From contig NZ_JACHIW010000001.1 in NCBI RefSeq assembly GCF_014203395.1, forward strand, positions 2,356,001-2,420,000: a DNA stretch of 64,000 nt, read 5' to 3'. A program made the position numbers and the translations under genes. This document shows positions 24,685-34,103 of this stretch, one piece after another. Within the stretch, counting starts at the first letter, position 1; each line of letters starts with the position of its first letter. The notes below the pieces were generated by a model. The model was not told the DNA's origin. It did not search any database and saw only the letters and a program-made list of their open reading frames with translations. The stretch is from Saccharopolyspora phatthalungensis (GTDB taxonomy: Bacteria > Actinomycetota > Actinomycetes > Mycobacteriales > Pseudonocardiaceae).

Positions 24685-26093
24685 ACCTGCTCACCGTCGG
24701 GATTTCCCACCACAGCGCTTCGGTGCGGGTGCTGGAACGCGTGTCCATCGGTGCCGAAGACATCACCAAGATCCTCGACGAGCTGCTGGGTCGCGAGCAC
24801 ATCTGCGAGGCATTCGTCATCTCGACCTGCAACCGGGTCGAGGTGTACGTGGTCGCGGAGACCTTCCACGGCGGCCTGGACGACGTCACGTCGGTGCTCG
24901 CCCGGCATGCGGGCGCCGAGGTCGGCGAACTCGCCGACCACCTCTACGTCTACTACGCCGGCGCCGCGGTCGAGCACCTTTTCTCGGTGTCCGCCGGCCT
25001 GGATTCCATGGTCGTCGGCGAGGCGCAGATCCTCGGCCAGCTGCGGCAGGCATACGGCACCGCCGACGAGAACGGCACCGTCGGCAAGACCCTGCACGAG
25101 CTCGCGCAACAGGCATTGCGGGTCGGCAAGCGGGTGCACGCCGAGACCGGCATCGACGCCGAAGGCGCGTCGGTCGTCTCCGAGGCGCTCGTCGACGCGG
25201 AGATCGCGCTCGACGGCCTGGCCGGGCGCAGCGCACTGGTGATCGGCGCAGGCTCGATGGGCGGCTTGGCCGCCGCGCAGCTCAAGCGCGCCGGCATCGG
25301 CGAGGTCGTGATCGCCAACCGCACCGCGGCCAACGGTCAGCGGCTGGCCGAGTCGCTGCGTGCGGACGGCTTCGCCGCCCGCACCGTGGACCTCGCGGGT
25401 CTCAGCTCCGCGATCGCCGCGGCCGACCTGGTGGTGGCCTGCACCGGCGCGATCGGCGTGGTGGTGACCGAAGACGTGGTCGCCGCGGCGCTGACGGTCC
25501 GCGACGACCGGCCGCTACTGTGCTGCGACCTCGGCCTGCCCCGGGACATCGCGCCCGAGGTGGCCGAACTGCCCGGCGTGACCCTTGTCGACCTGGAAAG
25601 CCTGCAGCAGCGGCTGTCCGACAAGCAGGGCGGCAACGAGTCCGAGCGAGCCGCGCAGATCGTCGCCGAAGAACTGCGCAACTACCTCGCCGCACAGCGC
25701 TCGGCCGAGGTGACTCCGACCGTGACCGCGCTGCGCAAGCGCGCCGCCGAGGTCGTGGACAGCGAGCTGCTGCGGCTCGACTCGCGGCTGCCCGAACTGG
25801 GCGGCGACGTGCGCGACGAATTGGCGCGCACGGTCCGTCGCGTGGTGGACAAGCTCCTGCACACTCCGACGGTCCGGGTCAAGCAACTTGCGTCGGTGCC
25901 GGGCGGAGCCGGATACGCCGACGCGCTTCGAGAGCTCTTCGAACTCGATCCGCAGACGGCCGCAGTGCTCGGTACGCCGCAGGCCGAAGACGGCCTGGCC
26001 GGCGGGGCGAACGTGGCGCACACGCAGCGCGCCAAGTCCGCCGGGCGGGCGGACCTGCGCGGTCGAGTGGAACAGGACGGTGAGGACCGTTGA
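24681..26093 (+). CDS. hemA: Glutamyl-tRNA reductase
   Basis: Reduces glutamyl-tRNA(Glu) to glutamate-1-semialdehyde with NADPH, the committed step of C5 haem synthesis. It has 470 residues with a C-terminal extension. [11 protein letters not shown] holds the catalytic cysteine, [15 protein letters not shown] is a family signature, and [15 protein letters not shown] binds NADPH, before the helical dimerisation domain. The GTG start overlaps the rex stop, and the TTG start of hemC overlaps the hemA stop, so translation of all three is likely coupled. Confidence 0.97.
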   Translation: MNLLTVGISHHSASVRVLERVSIGAEDITKILDELLGREHICEAFVISTCNRVEVYVVAETFHGGLDDVTSVLARHAGAEVGELADHLYVYYAGAAVEHLFSVSAGLDSMVVGEAQILGQLRQAYGTADENGTVGKTLHELAQQALRVGKRVHAETGIDAEGASVVSEALVDAEIALDGLAGRSALVIGAGSMGGLAAAQLKRAGIGEVVIANRTAANGQRLAESLRADGFAARTVDLAGLSSAIAAADLVVACTGAIGVVVTEDVVAAALTVRDDRPLLCCDLGLPRDIAPEVAELPGVTLVDLESLQQRLSDKQGGNESERAAQIVAEELRNYLAAQRSAEVTPTVTALRKRAAEVVDSELLRLDSRLPELGGDVRDELARTVRRVVDKLLHTPTVRVKQLASVPGGAGYADALRELFELDPQTAAVLGTPQAEDGLAGGANVAHTQRAKSAGRADLRGRVEQDGEDR

Positions 26094-27028
26094 ACAAGAC
26101 CCTCCGCATCGGTACCCGCGCTAGCGCCCTGGCAATGGCACAGAGCTCGCGGGTGGCCGAAGAGCTGGAGAAGGCCGGCTGTCAGACCCAGCTGGTCACC
26201 GTGTCGACCCCCGGCGACCGCTCGATGGCGCCGATCGCCGAGATCGGCGTCGGCGTGTTCACCTCCGCGCTGCGCGAAGCGCTCGCCGTCGGGGAAGTCG
26301 ACGTCGCGGTGCACTCTTACAAAGACCTGCCGACCGAACCGGACCCCCGGTTGTCGCTGGCCGCCGTCCCGGTCCGAGAGGACCCGCGGGACGCGCTGGT
26401 GGCACGGGACGGTCTGACGCTCGGCGAATTGCCCCCGGGGTCCGTTCTGGGCACCGGTTCGCCGCGCCGCGCCAGCCAGCTCCGAGCCTTGGGCCTCGGG
26501 CTGGAGGTGCGCAGCATCCGCGGCAATGTGGACACCCGAATGCGCAAGGTGACCGACGGTGAGCTGGACGCCGTCGTGCTTGCCCGAGCCGGGCTGGCCC
26601 GGGTGGGCCGCCTTGAGGTGATCACGGAAACGCTCGATCCACTGCAGATGCTGCCCGCGCCCGCCCAGGGCGCGCTGGCAGTGGAATGCCGCGTCGATGA
26701 CGTGGACACCGAGCACCTGCTGCAGTCCGTTTTGGACGATCAGGCTAGCCGCGCCGCCGTGGCCGCGGAGCGCGCCATGCTGGCCGCGCTCGAAGCGGGC
26801 TGTAGCGCGCCGGTCGGCGCGCTGGCCGAAGTGGTGGATGACCTCGACGAGGACGGGCGCGTGGCGCTGCGGCTGTCCGTGCGCGGGGTGGTGGCGACCG
26901 ACGACGATCAGTTGGTGCGCGCCTCCATCACTGGTGAGACGACCGCCGCCGAGCGGCTGGGCCGGGAGTTGGCCGCCCAGTTGCTCGAAGCCAGGGCCGC
27001 ATTGCTCAGCGGACCCGGCAGTAGTTGA
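26090..27028 (+). CDS. hemC: Porphobilinogen deaminase (hydroxymethylbilane synthase)
   Basis: Polymerises four porphobilinogens into hydroxymethylbilane. It has 312 residues; [13 protein letters not shown] opens domain 1, [10 protein letters not shown] follows, [12 protein letters not shown] binds the cofactor chain, and [14 protein letters not shown] carries the cysteine that holds the dipyrromethane cofactor. The start is TTG at 26090 inside a TTGA overlap with the hemA stop, an uncommon start codon consistent with translational coupling. Confidence 0.97.
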   Translation: MNKTLRIGTRASALAMAQSSRVAEELEKAGCQTQLVTVSTPGDRSMAPIAEIGVGVFTSALREALAVGEVDVAVHSYKDLPTEPDPRLSLAAVPVREDPRDALVARDGLTLGELPPGSVLGTGSPRRASQLRALGLGLEVRSIRGNVDTRMRKVTDGELDAVVLARAGLARVGRLEVITETLDPLQMLPAPAQGALAVECRVDDVDTEHLLQSVLDDQASRAAVAAERAMLAALEAGCSAPVGALAEVVDDLDEDGRVALRLSVRGVVATDDDQLVRASITGETTAAERLGRELAAQLLEARAALLSGPGSS

Positions 27029-27042
27029 TGGGGAGTGCCCTG

Positions 27043-28575
27043 ATGACCCGAGCACGTAAGACCCCCGGACGGATTGCTTTCGTGGGCTCCGGTCCCGGTG
27101 ACGCGGGACTGCTCACCGTTCGGGGCCGGAATGTGATCACCCGCGCCACGTTGCTGGTGACCGACCCGGACGTACCCGCCGACATCGTCGCCCAGGCCGC
27201 CGACGGCGCCGAGGTTCGCCCCGCCGTGGGCGACCCGGCGGACGTGGCCAAGGACCTGGCGAACGAGGCCGCGACCGGCCGCACCGTGGTGCGGTTGGTC
27301 GCCGGTGACCCGCTGACCGCCGACGCCGTGGTCCGCGAGGTGCAGGAGGTCGCCAAGACCGGTGCCGCGTTCGACATCATCCCCGGCGTCGCCGGCGGCA
27401 GCGCGGTTCCGGCCTATGCCGGTATCGCGCTCGGCGCCGTGCACACCGAGGTGGACGTCCGCGGCGACGTGGACTGGGCTTCGCTGGCCGCGGTGCCCGG
27501 TGCGCTGGTGCTGCACACCACCGGCAGCCACCTCGCCGAGGCCGCGTCGCGACTGGTCGAGCACGGCAGGTCGGCGACGACCCCGGTCGCGGTGACCGCT
27601 TCCGGTACCACGGTCCAGCAACGCACCATCGACACGACGCTGGCCTCGCTCGCCGCCGACGCCGGTGAGCTGCAGGGCCACCTGGTGGTGACCATCGGCG
27701 ACATCGTGTCCGAGCGCAGCAAGCTGTCCTGGTGGGAGTCCCGCGCGCTGTACGGCTGGAAAGTCCTGGTGCCGCGCACCAAGGAGCAGGCCGGTGTGAT
27801 GAGCGACCGGCTTTGGTCGCACGGCGCCGTCTCGCACGAGGTGCCGACGATCTCGGTCGAGCCGCCGCGCAGCCCCGCGCAGATGGAGCGCGCGGTCAAG
27901 GGCCTGGTCGACGGCCGCTACCAGTGGGTGGTGTTCACCTCGGCCAACGCGGTGCGTGCGGTCTGGGAGAAGTTCGCCGAGTTCGGGCTGGATGCGCGCG
28001 CGTTCTCCGGCGTCAAGATTGCCTGCGTCGGCGAGGCCACCGCGGCCAAGGTCCGTTCCTTCGGCATCATGCCGGAGCTGCTGCCCTCCGGCGACCAGTC
28101 CAGCGAGGGCCTGCTGCAGGAGTTCCCGCCGCACGACGACATCCTCGACCCGGTCGACCGCGTGCTGCTGCCGCGGGCGGACATCGCCACCGAGACGCTG
28201 TCGGCCGGGCTGCGCGAGCGGGGCTGGGAGGTCGACGATGTCACCGCCTACCGCACGGTGCGCGCCGCGCCGCCGCCCGCCGAGACCCGCGAGATGATCA
28301 AGACGGGCGGGTTCGACGCGGTGTGCTTCACCTCGTCGTCCACGGTCCGCAACCTGGTCGGCATCGCGGGCAAGCCGCACGCCCGAACCCTGGTGGCCTG
28401 CATCGGCCCGAACACCGCGGAGACCGCCAAGGAGTTCGGTCTGCGGGTGGACGTGCAGCCGGAGGTCCCGCGGGTGGAGGATCTGGTGGACGCGCTCGCC
28501 GAGCACGCCGCGAGGCTGCGCGCTGAGGGCGCGCTTCCGCCGCCGCGCAAGGCCAAGCGCGCACGGCGCAGCTGA
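27043..28575 (+). CDS. hemD: Fused SUMT-like methyltransferase / uroporphyrinogen-III synthase
   Basis: A 510-residue two-domain protein as usual in actinobacteria. ATG 27043 has GGGGAG 7 nt upstream; a TTG at 27025 overlaps the hemC stop. Residues 1-230 resemble CobA/SUMT (GRIAFVGSGPGDAGLLTVRG) but the downstream GDPFVFGRG-type motif is replaced by GDPLTADAV, so methyltransferase activity is doubtful. Residues 250-500 are the HemD domain (VLVPRTKEQAGVMSDRL; WVVFTSANAVRAVW; CFTSSSTVRNL) that closes hydroxymethylbilane to uroporphyrinogen III. Operon: rex-hemA-hemC-hemD, ended by a terminator. Confidence 0.93.
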   Translation: MTRARKTPGRIAFVGSGPGDAGLLTVRGRNVITRATLLVTDPDVPADIVAQAADGAEVRPAVGDPADVAKDLANEAATGRTVVRLVAGDPLTADAVVREVQEVAKTGAAFDIIPGVAGGSAVPAYAGIALGAVHTEVDVRGDVDWASLAAVPGALVLHTTGSHLAEAASRLVEHGRSATTPVAVTASGTTVQQRTIDTTLASLAADAGELQGHLVVTIGDIVSERSKLSWWESRALYGWKVLVPRTKEQAGVMSDRLWSHGAVSHEVPTISVEPPRSPAQMERAVKGLVDGRYQWVVFTSANAVRAVWEKFAEFGLDARAFSGVKIACVGEATAAKVRSFGIMPELLPSGDQSSEGLLQEFPPHDDILDPVDRVLLPRADIATETLSAGLRERGWEVDDVTAYRTVRAAPPPAETREMIKTGGFDAVCFTSSSTVRNLVGIAGKPHARTLVACIGPNTAETAKEFGLRVDVQPEVPRVEDLVDALAEHAARLRAEGALPPPRKAKRARRS

Positions 28576-28588
28576 TTTCCCGTTGTCT

Positions 28589-28621
28589 GAGGGGCATCCT
28601 TTACCAAAAAGGGTGCCCCTC
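28589..28621 (+). terminator. Terminator after hemD
   Basis: GAGGGGCA (28589-28596) pairs with TGCCCCTC (28614-28621), extended inward by TCCTTT/AAAGGG with one wobble; the loop is ACCAA. It separates hemD from hemB. Confidence 0.85.
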
Positions 28622-28877
28622 ACTCGTCAAGCGACCTCGGCTGGGCCCCTCGCGCACGGCTCGTTGTTGCAGCAAGAGCGATTAGCGCCGCGCATTGACG
28701 CTTCCGGGATGCCAAGGACCCCACCGGGTCGGCGTTGATCTCCGATGGCCGGCTGTTCGGGTTTCCTCGACGGCTTCGGAGCCGGCGGTTCCCGGGCTGA
28801 ACCCTCGGCCGCCCGGTACGGCCGGGTGGTTACGCTCGTGGTGTCACCCCGCCGAGCCAGCTTGGGGAGCCGCTTTC
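28622..28877 (+). other. hemB upstream region
   Basis: About 255 bp between the hemD terminator and hemB. Open frames cross it in phase with hemB up to 28695 but lack conserved content; GGGGAG at 28864-28869 sets the hemB start. No further site was identified. Confidence 0.5.
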
Positions 28878-29861
28878 ATGTATCCCTCGCACCGTCCGCG
28901 TCGACTTCGCCGCAACCCCGCCATGCGCCGCCTGGTGTCCGAAACCTCCGTGGAGCCCCGGCACCTGGTGCTGCCGATGTTCGTCCGCGAGGGCGCGACC
29001 GAACCGGCGCCGATCCCGTCGATGCCGGGCGTGGTGCAGCACAGCCGGGATTCGCTGCGCAAGGCCGCGGTCGACGCGGTCAGCGCCGGGGTCGGCGGCC
29101 TGATGCTGTTCGGCGTGCCCACGAAGCACGACGCGACGGGCTCGGGTGCCGTTGACCCGGAGGGCGTGCTCAACGTCGCGCTGCGCGACCTGTCCGCCGA
29201 GGTCGGCGACGACACCGTGTTGATGGCCGACCTGTGCCTGGACGAGTTCACCGACCACGGGCACTGCGGTGTGCTGGACGATGACGGCGCGGTGGATAAC
29301 GACCGCACGCTCCAGATCTACGGCGAGATGGCCGTGGTGCAGGCCCACTCCGGGGCGCACGTGGTGGCCCCCAGCGGCATGATGGACGGCCAGGTCGGCG
29401 TGATCCGCGAGTCGCTGGACGCGACCGGATTCGGCGACACCTCGATCCTGGCCTACTCGGCGAAGTACGCCTCTGCCTTCTACGGGCCGTTCCGCGAAGC
29501 GGTGGATTCGCAGCTGTCGGGCGACCGCAAGACCTACCAGCAGGACCCGGCCAACGGCCGGGAGGCGCTGCGCGAAGTCGACCTGGACCTCGCCGAGGGC
29601 GCGGACATGGTGATGGTCAAGCCCGCGATGTCCTATTTGGACGTGCTGCGGGACGTCGCCGGCGTGGCCGACGTGCCGGTGGCCGCCTACCAGGTCTCCG
29701 GCGAGTACTCGATGATCGAGGCCGCGGCCGCCAACGGCTGGCTGGACCGGCAGCGCACCGTGCTGGAAACGCTGACCTCGATCCGGCGGGCCGGCGCCGA
29801 TGTCGTGCTGACGTACTGGGCGGTCGAGGCCGCGCAGTGGCTGAAGGGCGCGCAAGCATGA
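28878..29861 (+). CDS. hemB: Delta-aminolevulinic acid dehydratase (porphobilinogen synthase)
   Basis: Condenses two 5-aminolevulinates to porphobilinogen. It has 327 residues from ATG 28878. Active-site lysines lie in [14 protein letters not shown] and [12 protein letters not shown]. The metal loop reads [15 protein letters not shown]: compared with the zinc type DxCxCEYTxHGHCG, the second cysteine is Asp, so metal use may be mixed or shifted toward Mg. It is a separate unit from hemACD because of the terminator before it, and overlaps the next membrane-protein gene by 4 nt. Confidence 0.97.
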   Translation: MYPSHRPRRLRRNPAMRRLVSETSVEPRHLVLPMFVREGATEPAPIPSMPGVVQHSRDSLRKAAVDAVSAGVGGLMLFGVPTKHDATGSGAVDPEGVLNVALRDLSAEVGDDTVLMADLCLDEFTDHGHCGVLDDDGAVDNDRTLQIYGEMAVVQAHSGAHVVAPSGMMDGQVGVIRESLDATGFGDTSILAYSAKYASAFYGPFREAVDSQLSGDRKTYQQDPANGREALREVDLDLAEGADMVMVKPAMSYLDVLRDVAGVADVPVAAYQVSGEYSMIEAAAANGWLDRQRTVLETLTSIRRAGADVVLTYWAVEAAQWLKGAQA

Positions 29862-30448
29862 CGGACCCGGGGCAACGGGTGGACGCGTTCGATCGAGCGG
29901 TGCCGGAACCGGATCCGTCGCCGCCCCAGTCGCTGCTGGTGGCGCGGTGGCTGTGGATCGGGTCGGTGCTGGTCGGCGTCGTGCAGGCGTTCATCCAGCT
30001 CGTCGACCGGGCGAGGCTGATCGCCGAACTCCGCCAGCTGGATCCGAACCTGACCCAGCAAGACCTGGAGGCCGCGGCCAACAGCGGGATCATGTTCACC
30101 TTCCTGCTCAAGGCGGCGATCCTGATGGTCTACGTGCTGCTGGCCAAGCGGATGCTGGAAGGCCGCAACTGGGCCCGCGTCGTGCTCACCGTCTTCGGCG
30201 GCTTCGGGGTTTTCAACGCGCTGGCCACGGTGCTCGTCGTGGCGGTGGTCGGCGGGGCATTGATCCGCGAGCTCAGCGGCGTCGCGATCACGGGCGCCGA
30301 CGTCGTGTTCTCGGTGGTCGTCATGCTCATCGAGATCGCCGCGATCGTGTTCATGTACCGCCCGGAATCGAACCGCTTCTTCCAGGCGGCGCGGAACCGG
30401 CGGCGGGGCGATAACCCACCGGGTCCGATCGGTAACGGTTGGTCATAA
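29858..30448 (+). CDS. Four-span membrane protein, first of four tandem paralogues
   Basis: A 196-residue protein starting at an ATG overlapping the hemB stop. Four membrane segments are visible: [54 protein letters not shown] and [19 protein letters not shown]. Family marks are [14 protein letters not shown] between spans 2 and 3 and a closing [14 protein letters not shown]. The next three genes share them in part. Similar genes follow hemB in mycobacteria (Rv0513-Rv0514 region). Function unknown; coupling to hemB is suggestive only. Confidence 0.8.
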   Translation: MTDPGQRVDAFDRAVPEPDPSPPQSLLVARWLWIGSVLVGVVQAFIQLVDRARLIAELRQLDPNLTQQDLEAAANSGIMFTFLLKAAILMVYVLLAKRMLEGRNWARVVLTVFGGFGVFNALATVLVVAVVGGALIRELSGVAITGADVVFSVVVMLIEIAAIVFMYRPESNRFFQAARNRRRGDNPPGPIGNGWS

Positions 30449-30488
30449 TACCTGGACAGCGGCCGTCACGGTTTCTAGCCTGGGGCAC

Positions 30489-31025
30489 GTGACGCCGCCG
30501 CAGGAACCCGAGCCCGATCCCTACGCCGCCTCGCCGGTGCCCAAGCACGAGCTGGCCGGTCCTTGGCGGCCGAGCACGATCACCTACGCCTTCTGGACCG
30601 GTATCGTCAGCGTGGTGGTGGGTTTCGCGATGCTGGCGGCGGCCTTCCTGCTGGTGTCCGAAGCCGAGCTGCGGCTGGTGCTGGAAGGGGCTTCGGCCCA
30701 AGGCCAGCCGCTCACGCTGGATCAGGCGCGCAGCGTCTACTTCGCGGTGCTGGCATTGGTGTCCGCGATCGTGGCCGTTATCGCGGCGTTGTGGATCATG
30801 TTCCTGTTCTTCATGCGCCGGGGGCGCAACTGGGCGCGGATCGTGATCACCGTGGTGGGGGCGGTGTGGATCCTGCTCACCCTCCCGTCGGTGATCGGCG
30901 GTTCCGCGGGCGGCATCGCAACCGCGCTGCTTGCGGTGTTGCAGGTGCTGACGGTGGCGGCGACTATCGTTTTCGCTTACCTCGCGCCGTCAAACCAGTA
31001 CTTCCAAATCACGCGGCGCCGGTGA
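30489..31025 (+). CDS. Four-span membrane protein, second paralogue
   Basis: A 178-residue paralogue of the preceding protein. After a Pro-rich cytoplasmic N-terminus come ITYAFWTGIVSVVVGFAML, an extracytoplasmic loop, VYFAVLALVSAIVAVIAALW, the family mark GRNWARIVITVVGAVW, and a last span ending PSNQYFQITRRR. GTG start. No enzymatic motif. The 40-bp gap to the upstream gene allows co-transcription. Confidence 0.78.
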   Translation: MTPPQEPEPDPYAASPVPKHELAGPWRPSTITYAFWTGIVSVVVGFAMLAAAFLLVSEAELRLVLEGASAQGQPLTLDQARSVYFAVLALVSAIVAVIAALWIMFLFFMRRGRNWARIVITVVGAVWILLTLPSVIGGSAGGIATALLAVLQVLTVAATIVFAYLAPSNQYFQITRRR

Positions 31026-31288
31026 ACGCGGGCCTTTCCGGTGCACGATGCCGGCGATGTCGGCATGTCGAGCTGATCGGTTGTCCTTCGGTCGCGGGCG
31101 CCCAAGAACCCTTGGCGGCAGGGCCCAAATCTGCCGCACTTGGTGCTTGGGACGGTGCTGCGGAAGCGCGCTGGTGAACGACCGGTGTTCCTGAAGCGAT
31201 CCCAACGGCTACTTCACGGCCGTGGCGGGGAAGTGAGTTTTCGCAACCAGGTGGACAGCGGGTCTGCCCTGTTCATACTGTTTGCCGC

Positions 31289-31963
31289 GTGACTTCGCCA
31301 CAAAATCCTTGGCACCAGGGCGGGTACCCGCAGGGCGGAACCCCCTCCGGCGGCTTTCCGCAGCAGTACTCGCAGGGCGGCTATCCGCAGTATCCGCAGT
31401 CGAACCCGTTCGCGGCGCCGCCGGTTTCGTCGCACGAGCTGGGCGAGCTCCGGCGGCCGATCACCGTCGAGATCGCCTTCTGGATCGCGGTCGTCGTGCC
31501 GTTGGTCGCGACGGTGTTGTCCGTGGTGAGCTATCTGTTGCTGCAGGGTTTCGTGAACGACTCCCTCGCCGGCGCGGCCACCGGTGAGGCGAAAATCGAC
31601 GCGCAAATCTCGTCCATCGCCAACGGGGTCCTGCTTTTCATCTTCATCTTTCTCACGATTGTTTACCTGATCCTGACTACGCTGTGGATCCTGTTCGGCT
31701 TCAAGATGCGGGCCGGACGGAATTGGGCGCGGGTCACGCTCACGGTCTTCGCCGCTGTCTGGATGCTCGCGGGCGTCATCGGTCTGATCCAGGGCGGCAG
31801 CACGACGATGTCCGGCGGCCTGGAAGACGTGCAGCTGCCCGGCTCGTACTTCGCGTTGTCCTACGGCCAGCTCGGCTTGGGTCTGGTGGGGATGATCGCG
31901 TTCACCACGCTGGTCTATCTCAAGCCGTCGAACTGGTACTTCCAGGCGGCGAACCGGGTCTGA
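31289..31963 (+). CDS. Four-span membrane protein, third paralogue, with Gly/Pro/Gln-rich N-terminus
   Basis: A 224-residue paralogue. Residues 1-45 are low-complexity GGYPQ-type repeats; IAFWIAVVVPLVATVLSVVS, VLLFIFIFLTIVYLILTTLW, GRNWARVTLTVFAAVW and a fourth span follow, closing with PSNWYFQAANRV. GTG start; a 263-bp upstream gap holds no gene and may carry its promoter. The stop codon shares a base with the next start (TGATG). Confidence 0.78.
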   Translation: MTSPQNPWHQGGYPQGGTPSGGFPQQYSQGGYPQYPQSNPFAAPPVSSHELGELRRPITVEIAFWIAVVVPLVATVLSVVSYLLLQGFVNDSLAGAATGEAKIDAQISSIANGVLLFIFIFLTIVYLILTTLWILFGFKMRAGRNWARVTLTVFAAVWMLAGVIGLIQGGSTTMSGGLEDVQLPGSYFALSYGQLGLGLVGMIAFTTLVYLKPSNWYFQAANRV

Positions 31964-32382
31964 TGAACCCGCCGCGACCGCTGCGCCGCGCCATCATCCT
32001 GTGGTGGGTGGTAGCGCTCGTCCTCGCATGGCAGACGGCGCTGATGTGGGTCGGGCGCGCCGAACTGGCACAGCGGCTGATCGAACAGCACCAGGCCACA
32101 CCGGCGGACGCGGCCGGTCGCGCGCAGCAACTGCTGCTGGTCAACACCGGGTTCGCCGTGCTGCTGGCGGCGGCCTACCTGGTGTTGGGGGCGCTGCTTT
32201 TCAAGCGGCGCCCCTGGGCCCGGATCGTGCTGTCGGCGTTCGCGGTGGTGCACCTGTTCATGTTGTTGGGCACCGGGGCGGTGTTCAGCGTGAACGTGAT
32301 CCTGCTGATCCTGGGAGCGGCTGCGACGGTGCTCATGTGGTGGCGCTCAAGCACGGACTGGTTGACGGGTGAGCATGACTGA
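31963..32382 (+). CDS. Four-span membrane protein, fourth and shortest paralogue
   Basis: A 139-residue member: AIILWWVVALVLAWQTALMW, LLLVNTGFAVLLAAAYLVLG, the diverged family mark RRPWARIVLSAFAVV, and VNVILLILGAAATVLMWW. It lacks the SN.YFQ tail of the others. Its ATG shares a base with the preceding stop, and it overlaps the next gene by 8 nt. Confidence 0.75.
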   Translation: MNPPRPLRRAIILWWVVALVLAWQTALMWVGRAELAQRLIEQHQATPADAAGRAQQLLLVNTGFAVLLAAAYLVLGALLFKRRPWARIVLSAFAVVHLFMLLGTGAVFSVNVILLILGAAATVLMWWRSSTDWLTGEHD

Positions 32383-32809
32383 ACCGGTGTTGTATTCGGA
32401 GCGCGGCAGCAGTTGGTGGCCGGTGCTGTGGGGTCCGGCGTTCGCGCTGCTCGGGCTCGCTGTCGAAGCGTTGACGCCCGGCTCGGTGAACACAGCGATG
32501 TGGCTGTTGACCGGCGGAGTGCTCGCGGCTGCCACCTCGGTCTGGGTTCACGGCCGCCGCCGACTGGTCTCGGTGCGGCTGACGCCGGCGGAACTGGTGC
32601 AGGGCCGGGAAGAACTCGACATCAGCCGCATCGCAGCGGTGACCGATGTGGGAGCGCCGGTGGGGGCACGGGTGCTGGGCGGAAGCTGGACGGTCCCGAA
32701 GGGAACGGGCGAGGTGCCGTTGCGCCTCGAACCCGACGAAGTCGTCCTGGCGTGGGCGAAGAACCCCGAGGCTCTGTCGGCGGCGCTGGCCCGCCTAGTG
32801 GAGAAGTAG
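32375..32809 (+). CDS. Small membrane protein, possibly DUF3093
   Basis: A 144-residue protein: a short N-terminus (YSERGSSWWPVLWGP), two membrane spans (FALLGLAVEALTP region; MWLLTGGVLAAATSVWVHG), then a beta-rich domain (LVSVRLTPAELVQGREELDI; VPLRLEPDEVVLAWAKNPEAL). The layout matches DUF3093-like actinobacterial proteins, but the match is by pattern only. ATG 32375 overlaps the preceding gene; a GTG at 32369 is also possible. Function unknown. Confidence 0.65.
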   Translation: MTEPVLYSERGSSWWPVLWGPAFALLGLAVEALTPGSVNTAMWLLTGGVLAAATSVWVHGRRRLVSVRLTPAELVQGREELDISRIAAVTDVGAPVGARVLGGSWTVPKGTGEVPLRLEPDEVVLAWAKNPEALSAALARLVEK

Positions 32810-32920
32810 CCGACTTCGGAGCCGCTTTCGGATTACGAACACACGATCGAATTAGGTGAGCTTGCGCGCCGTAGTGCGCTTGAATGATCCACGTCGCTCG
32901 ACCTCGCCGCGAGCAGCAAA

Positions 32921-33652
32921 GTGCCCCGGCATGCGAAGCAGAGGCGGACCCGGGGCGTCCGGCAAGAACATTACCCAGAAGTTCCCGATGAGTGCCCCAC
33001 AAGTGGTTTCACGGAAGCAGTTTTGCCTGACTGGGTGCGTTGCGCTCTGTCAGCGCCGAGATTCGAGCGGTACCGGAAGGCCGCCGACGGGCGCATCGAC
33101 GTGGCCATCCAGCTTTATCAGCGGAACATCGACATTTCCGCTGCCTTCTACCATCCGCTGCACTGGCTAGAAGTAGGCCTGCGGAATGCGATCAACCAAC
33201 GGCTTCGTGACCAGTACTCAAGGCTCGACTGGTGGGTGGACGTGCCACTGGACAAGCACGACAGCCGGAAGATCGAGAACGTGCTCGAAAACGTCGCGTC
33301 ACGCCGGCGGACTGCGGACGACATCGTTGCGCAGCCCACGTTCGGATTCTGGGTTGCGCTGCTGCACAAGCGAAATGACCGTCGGTTCTGGGTCCCCTCC
33401 CCGCACAAGGCGTTTCCGCACTACAAGGGGCCGCGCGCAAGACTTCACGATGACTTCTACAAGATGCGGAACTTCCGCAACAGGATCATGCACCACGAAC
33501 CGATCTTCTACCTCGATCTGGAGGAATACCGGCAGCGCGGGCATCGGCTGCTCGGGTACTTGTCGCCCGATGCCCTCAGACACGTTCAGACAACTGACCG
33601 GCTCACCGAAGTCCTCGATCAACGGGACAGGGCATGGCGCCGGTTGGGTTAG
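32921..33652 (+). CDS. Abi-like protein with HEPN motif (possible phage defence)
   Basis: A 243-residue protein of the Abi-like family. After LPDWVRCALSAPRFERYRK come LYQRNIDISAAFYHPLHWLE and VGLRNAINQRLRDQYS, a WW pair, DDIVAQPTFGFWVALL, and then MRNFRNRIMHHEPIF, in which R186-x4-H191 is the HEPN ribonuclease motif. Family members include abortive-infection proteins and HEPN toxins. The N-terminal ~40 residues are uncertain; several starts exist. It interrupts a conserved haem neighbourhood, has no antitoxin beside it, and its codon use is slightly AT-richer than its neighbours, all consistent with an acquired gene. Confidence 0.78.
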   Translation: MPRHAKQRRTRGVRQEHYPEVPDECPTSGFTEAVLPDWVRCALSAPRFERYRKAADGRIDVAIQLYQRNIDISAAFYHPLHWLEVGLRNAINQRLRDQYSRLDWWVDVPLDKHDSRKIENVLENVASRRRTADDIVAQPTFGFWVALLHKRNDRRFWVPSPHKAFPHYKGPRARLHDDFYKMRNFRNRIMHHEPIFYLDLEEYRQRGHRLLGYLSPDALRHVQTTDRLTEVLDQRDRAWRRLG

Positions 33653-33706
33653 TTCGCGGGCGGCTGGTTTGTCGCGTGCACGGTGGGTCGTGAGACGCTT
33701 CCACGC

Positions 33707-34054
33707 GTGACGACTCCGGAACAGTGGCCTGCCGACGGGCCGAAACTCAGTGTCGACACCCTTGAGCACGCCGCCGCGCCGACCGGTTCGGCCGGGTTGC
33801 ACCAGCCCTGGCGGGCGGCCGTGGCCGGGATCGAGCTCGTCGTGGCGGTGGCGCTGGTGCTGGCGGCCTGGTGGGCGTGGCGGCACGGGACGGTGACCAT
33901 CTACCTGCCGGGCCCGCACGGCGGCGTTGACGTCGTCACCCGGTCGATCGGGAGCTGGCTGTCCGCCGCGGTGGGCGCGGTGACACTGGCCGGGTTGCTG
34001 CTGCTCGATGTGATCCGCCAGTTGATGTTGGCGGTGCGGACCCGCCGCCGGTAG
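33707..34054 (+). CDS. Two-span membrane protein of unknown function
   Basis: A 115-residue protein starting at GTG 33707. Two membrane spans ([39 protein letters not shown]) flank a short loop with [12 protein letters not shown]. It lies 49 bp upstream of hemL and is probably transcribed with it. No domain recognised. Confidence 0.7.
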   Translation: MTTPEQWPADGPKLSVDTLEHAAAPTGSAGLHQPWRAAVAGIELVVAVALVLAAWWAWRHGTVTIYLPGPHGGVDVVTRSIGSWLSAAVGAVTLAGLLLLDVIRQLMLAVRTRRR

Positions 34055-34103
34055 CACAACGGGGTGTGACCGGTCACTGCGCTGCGCCTGTCAAACTGGG
34101 GGC

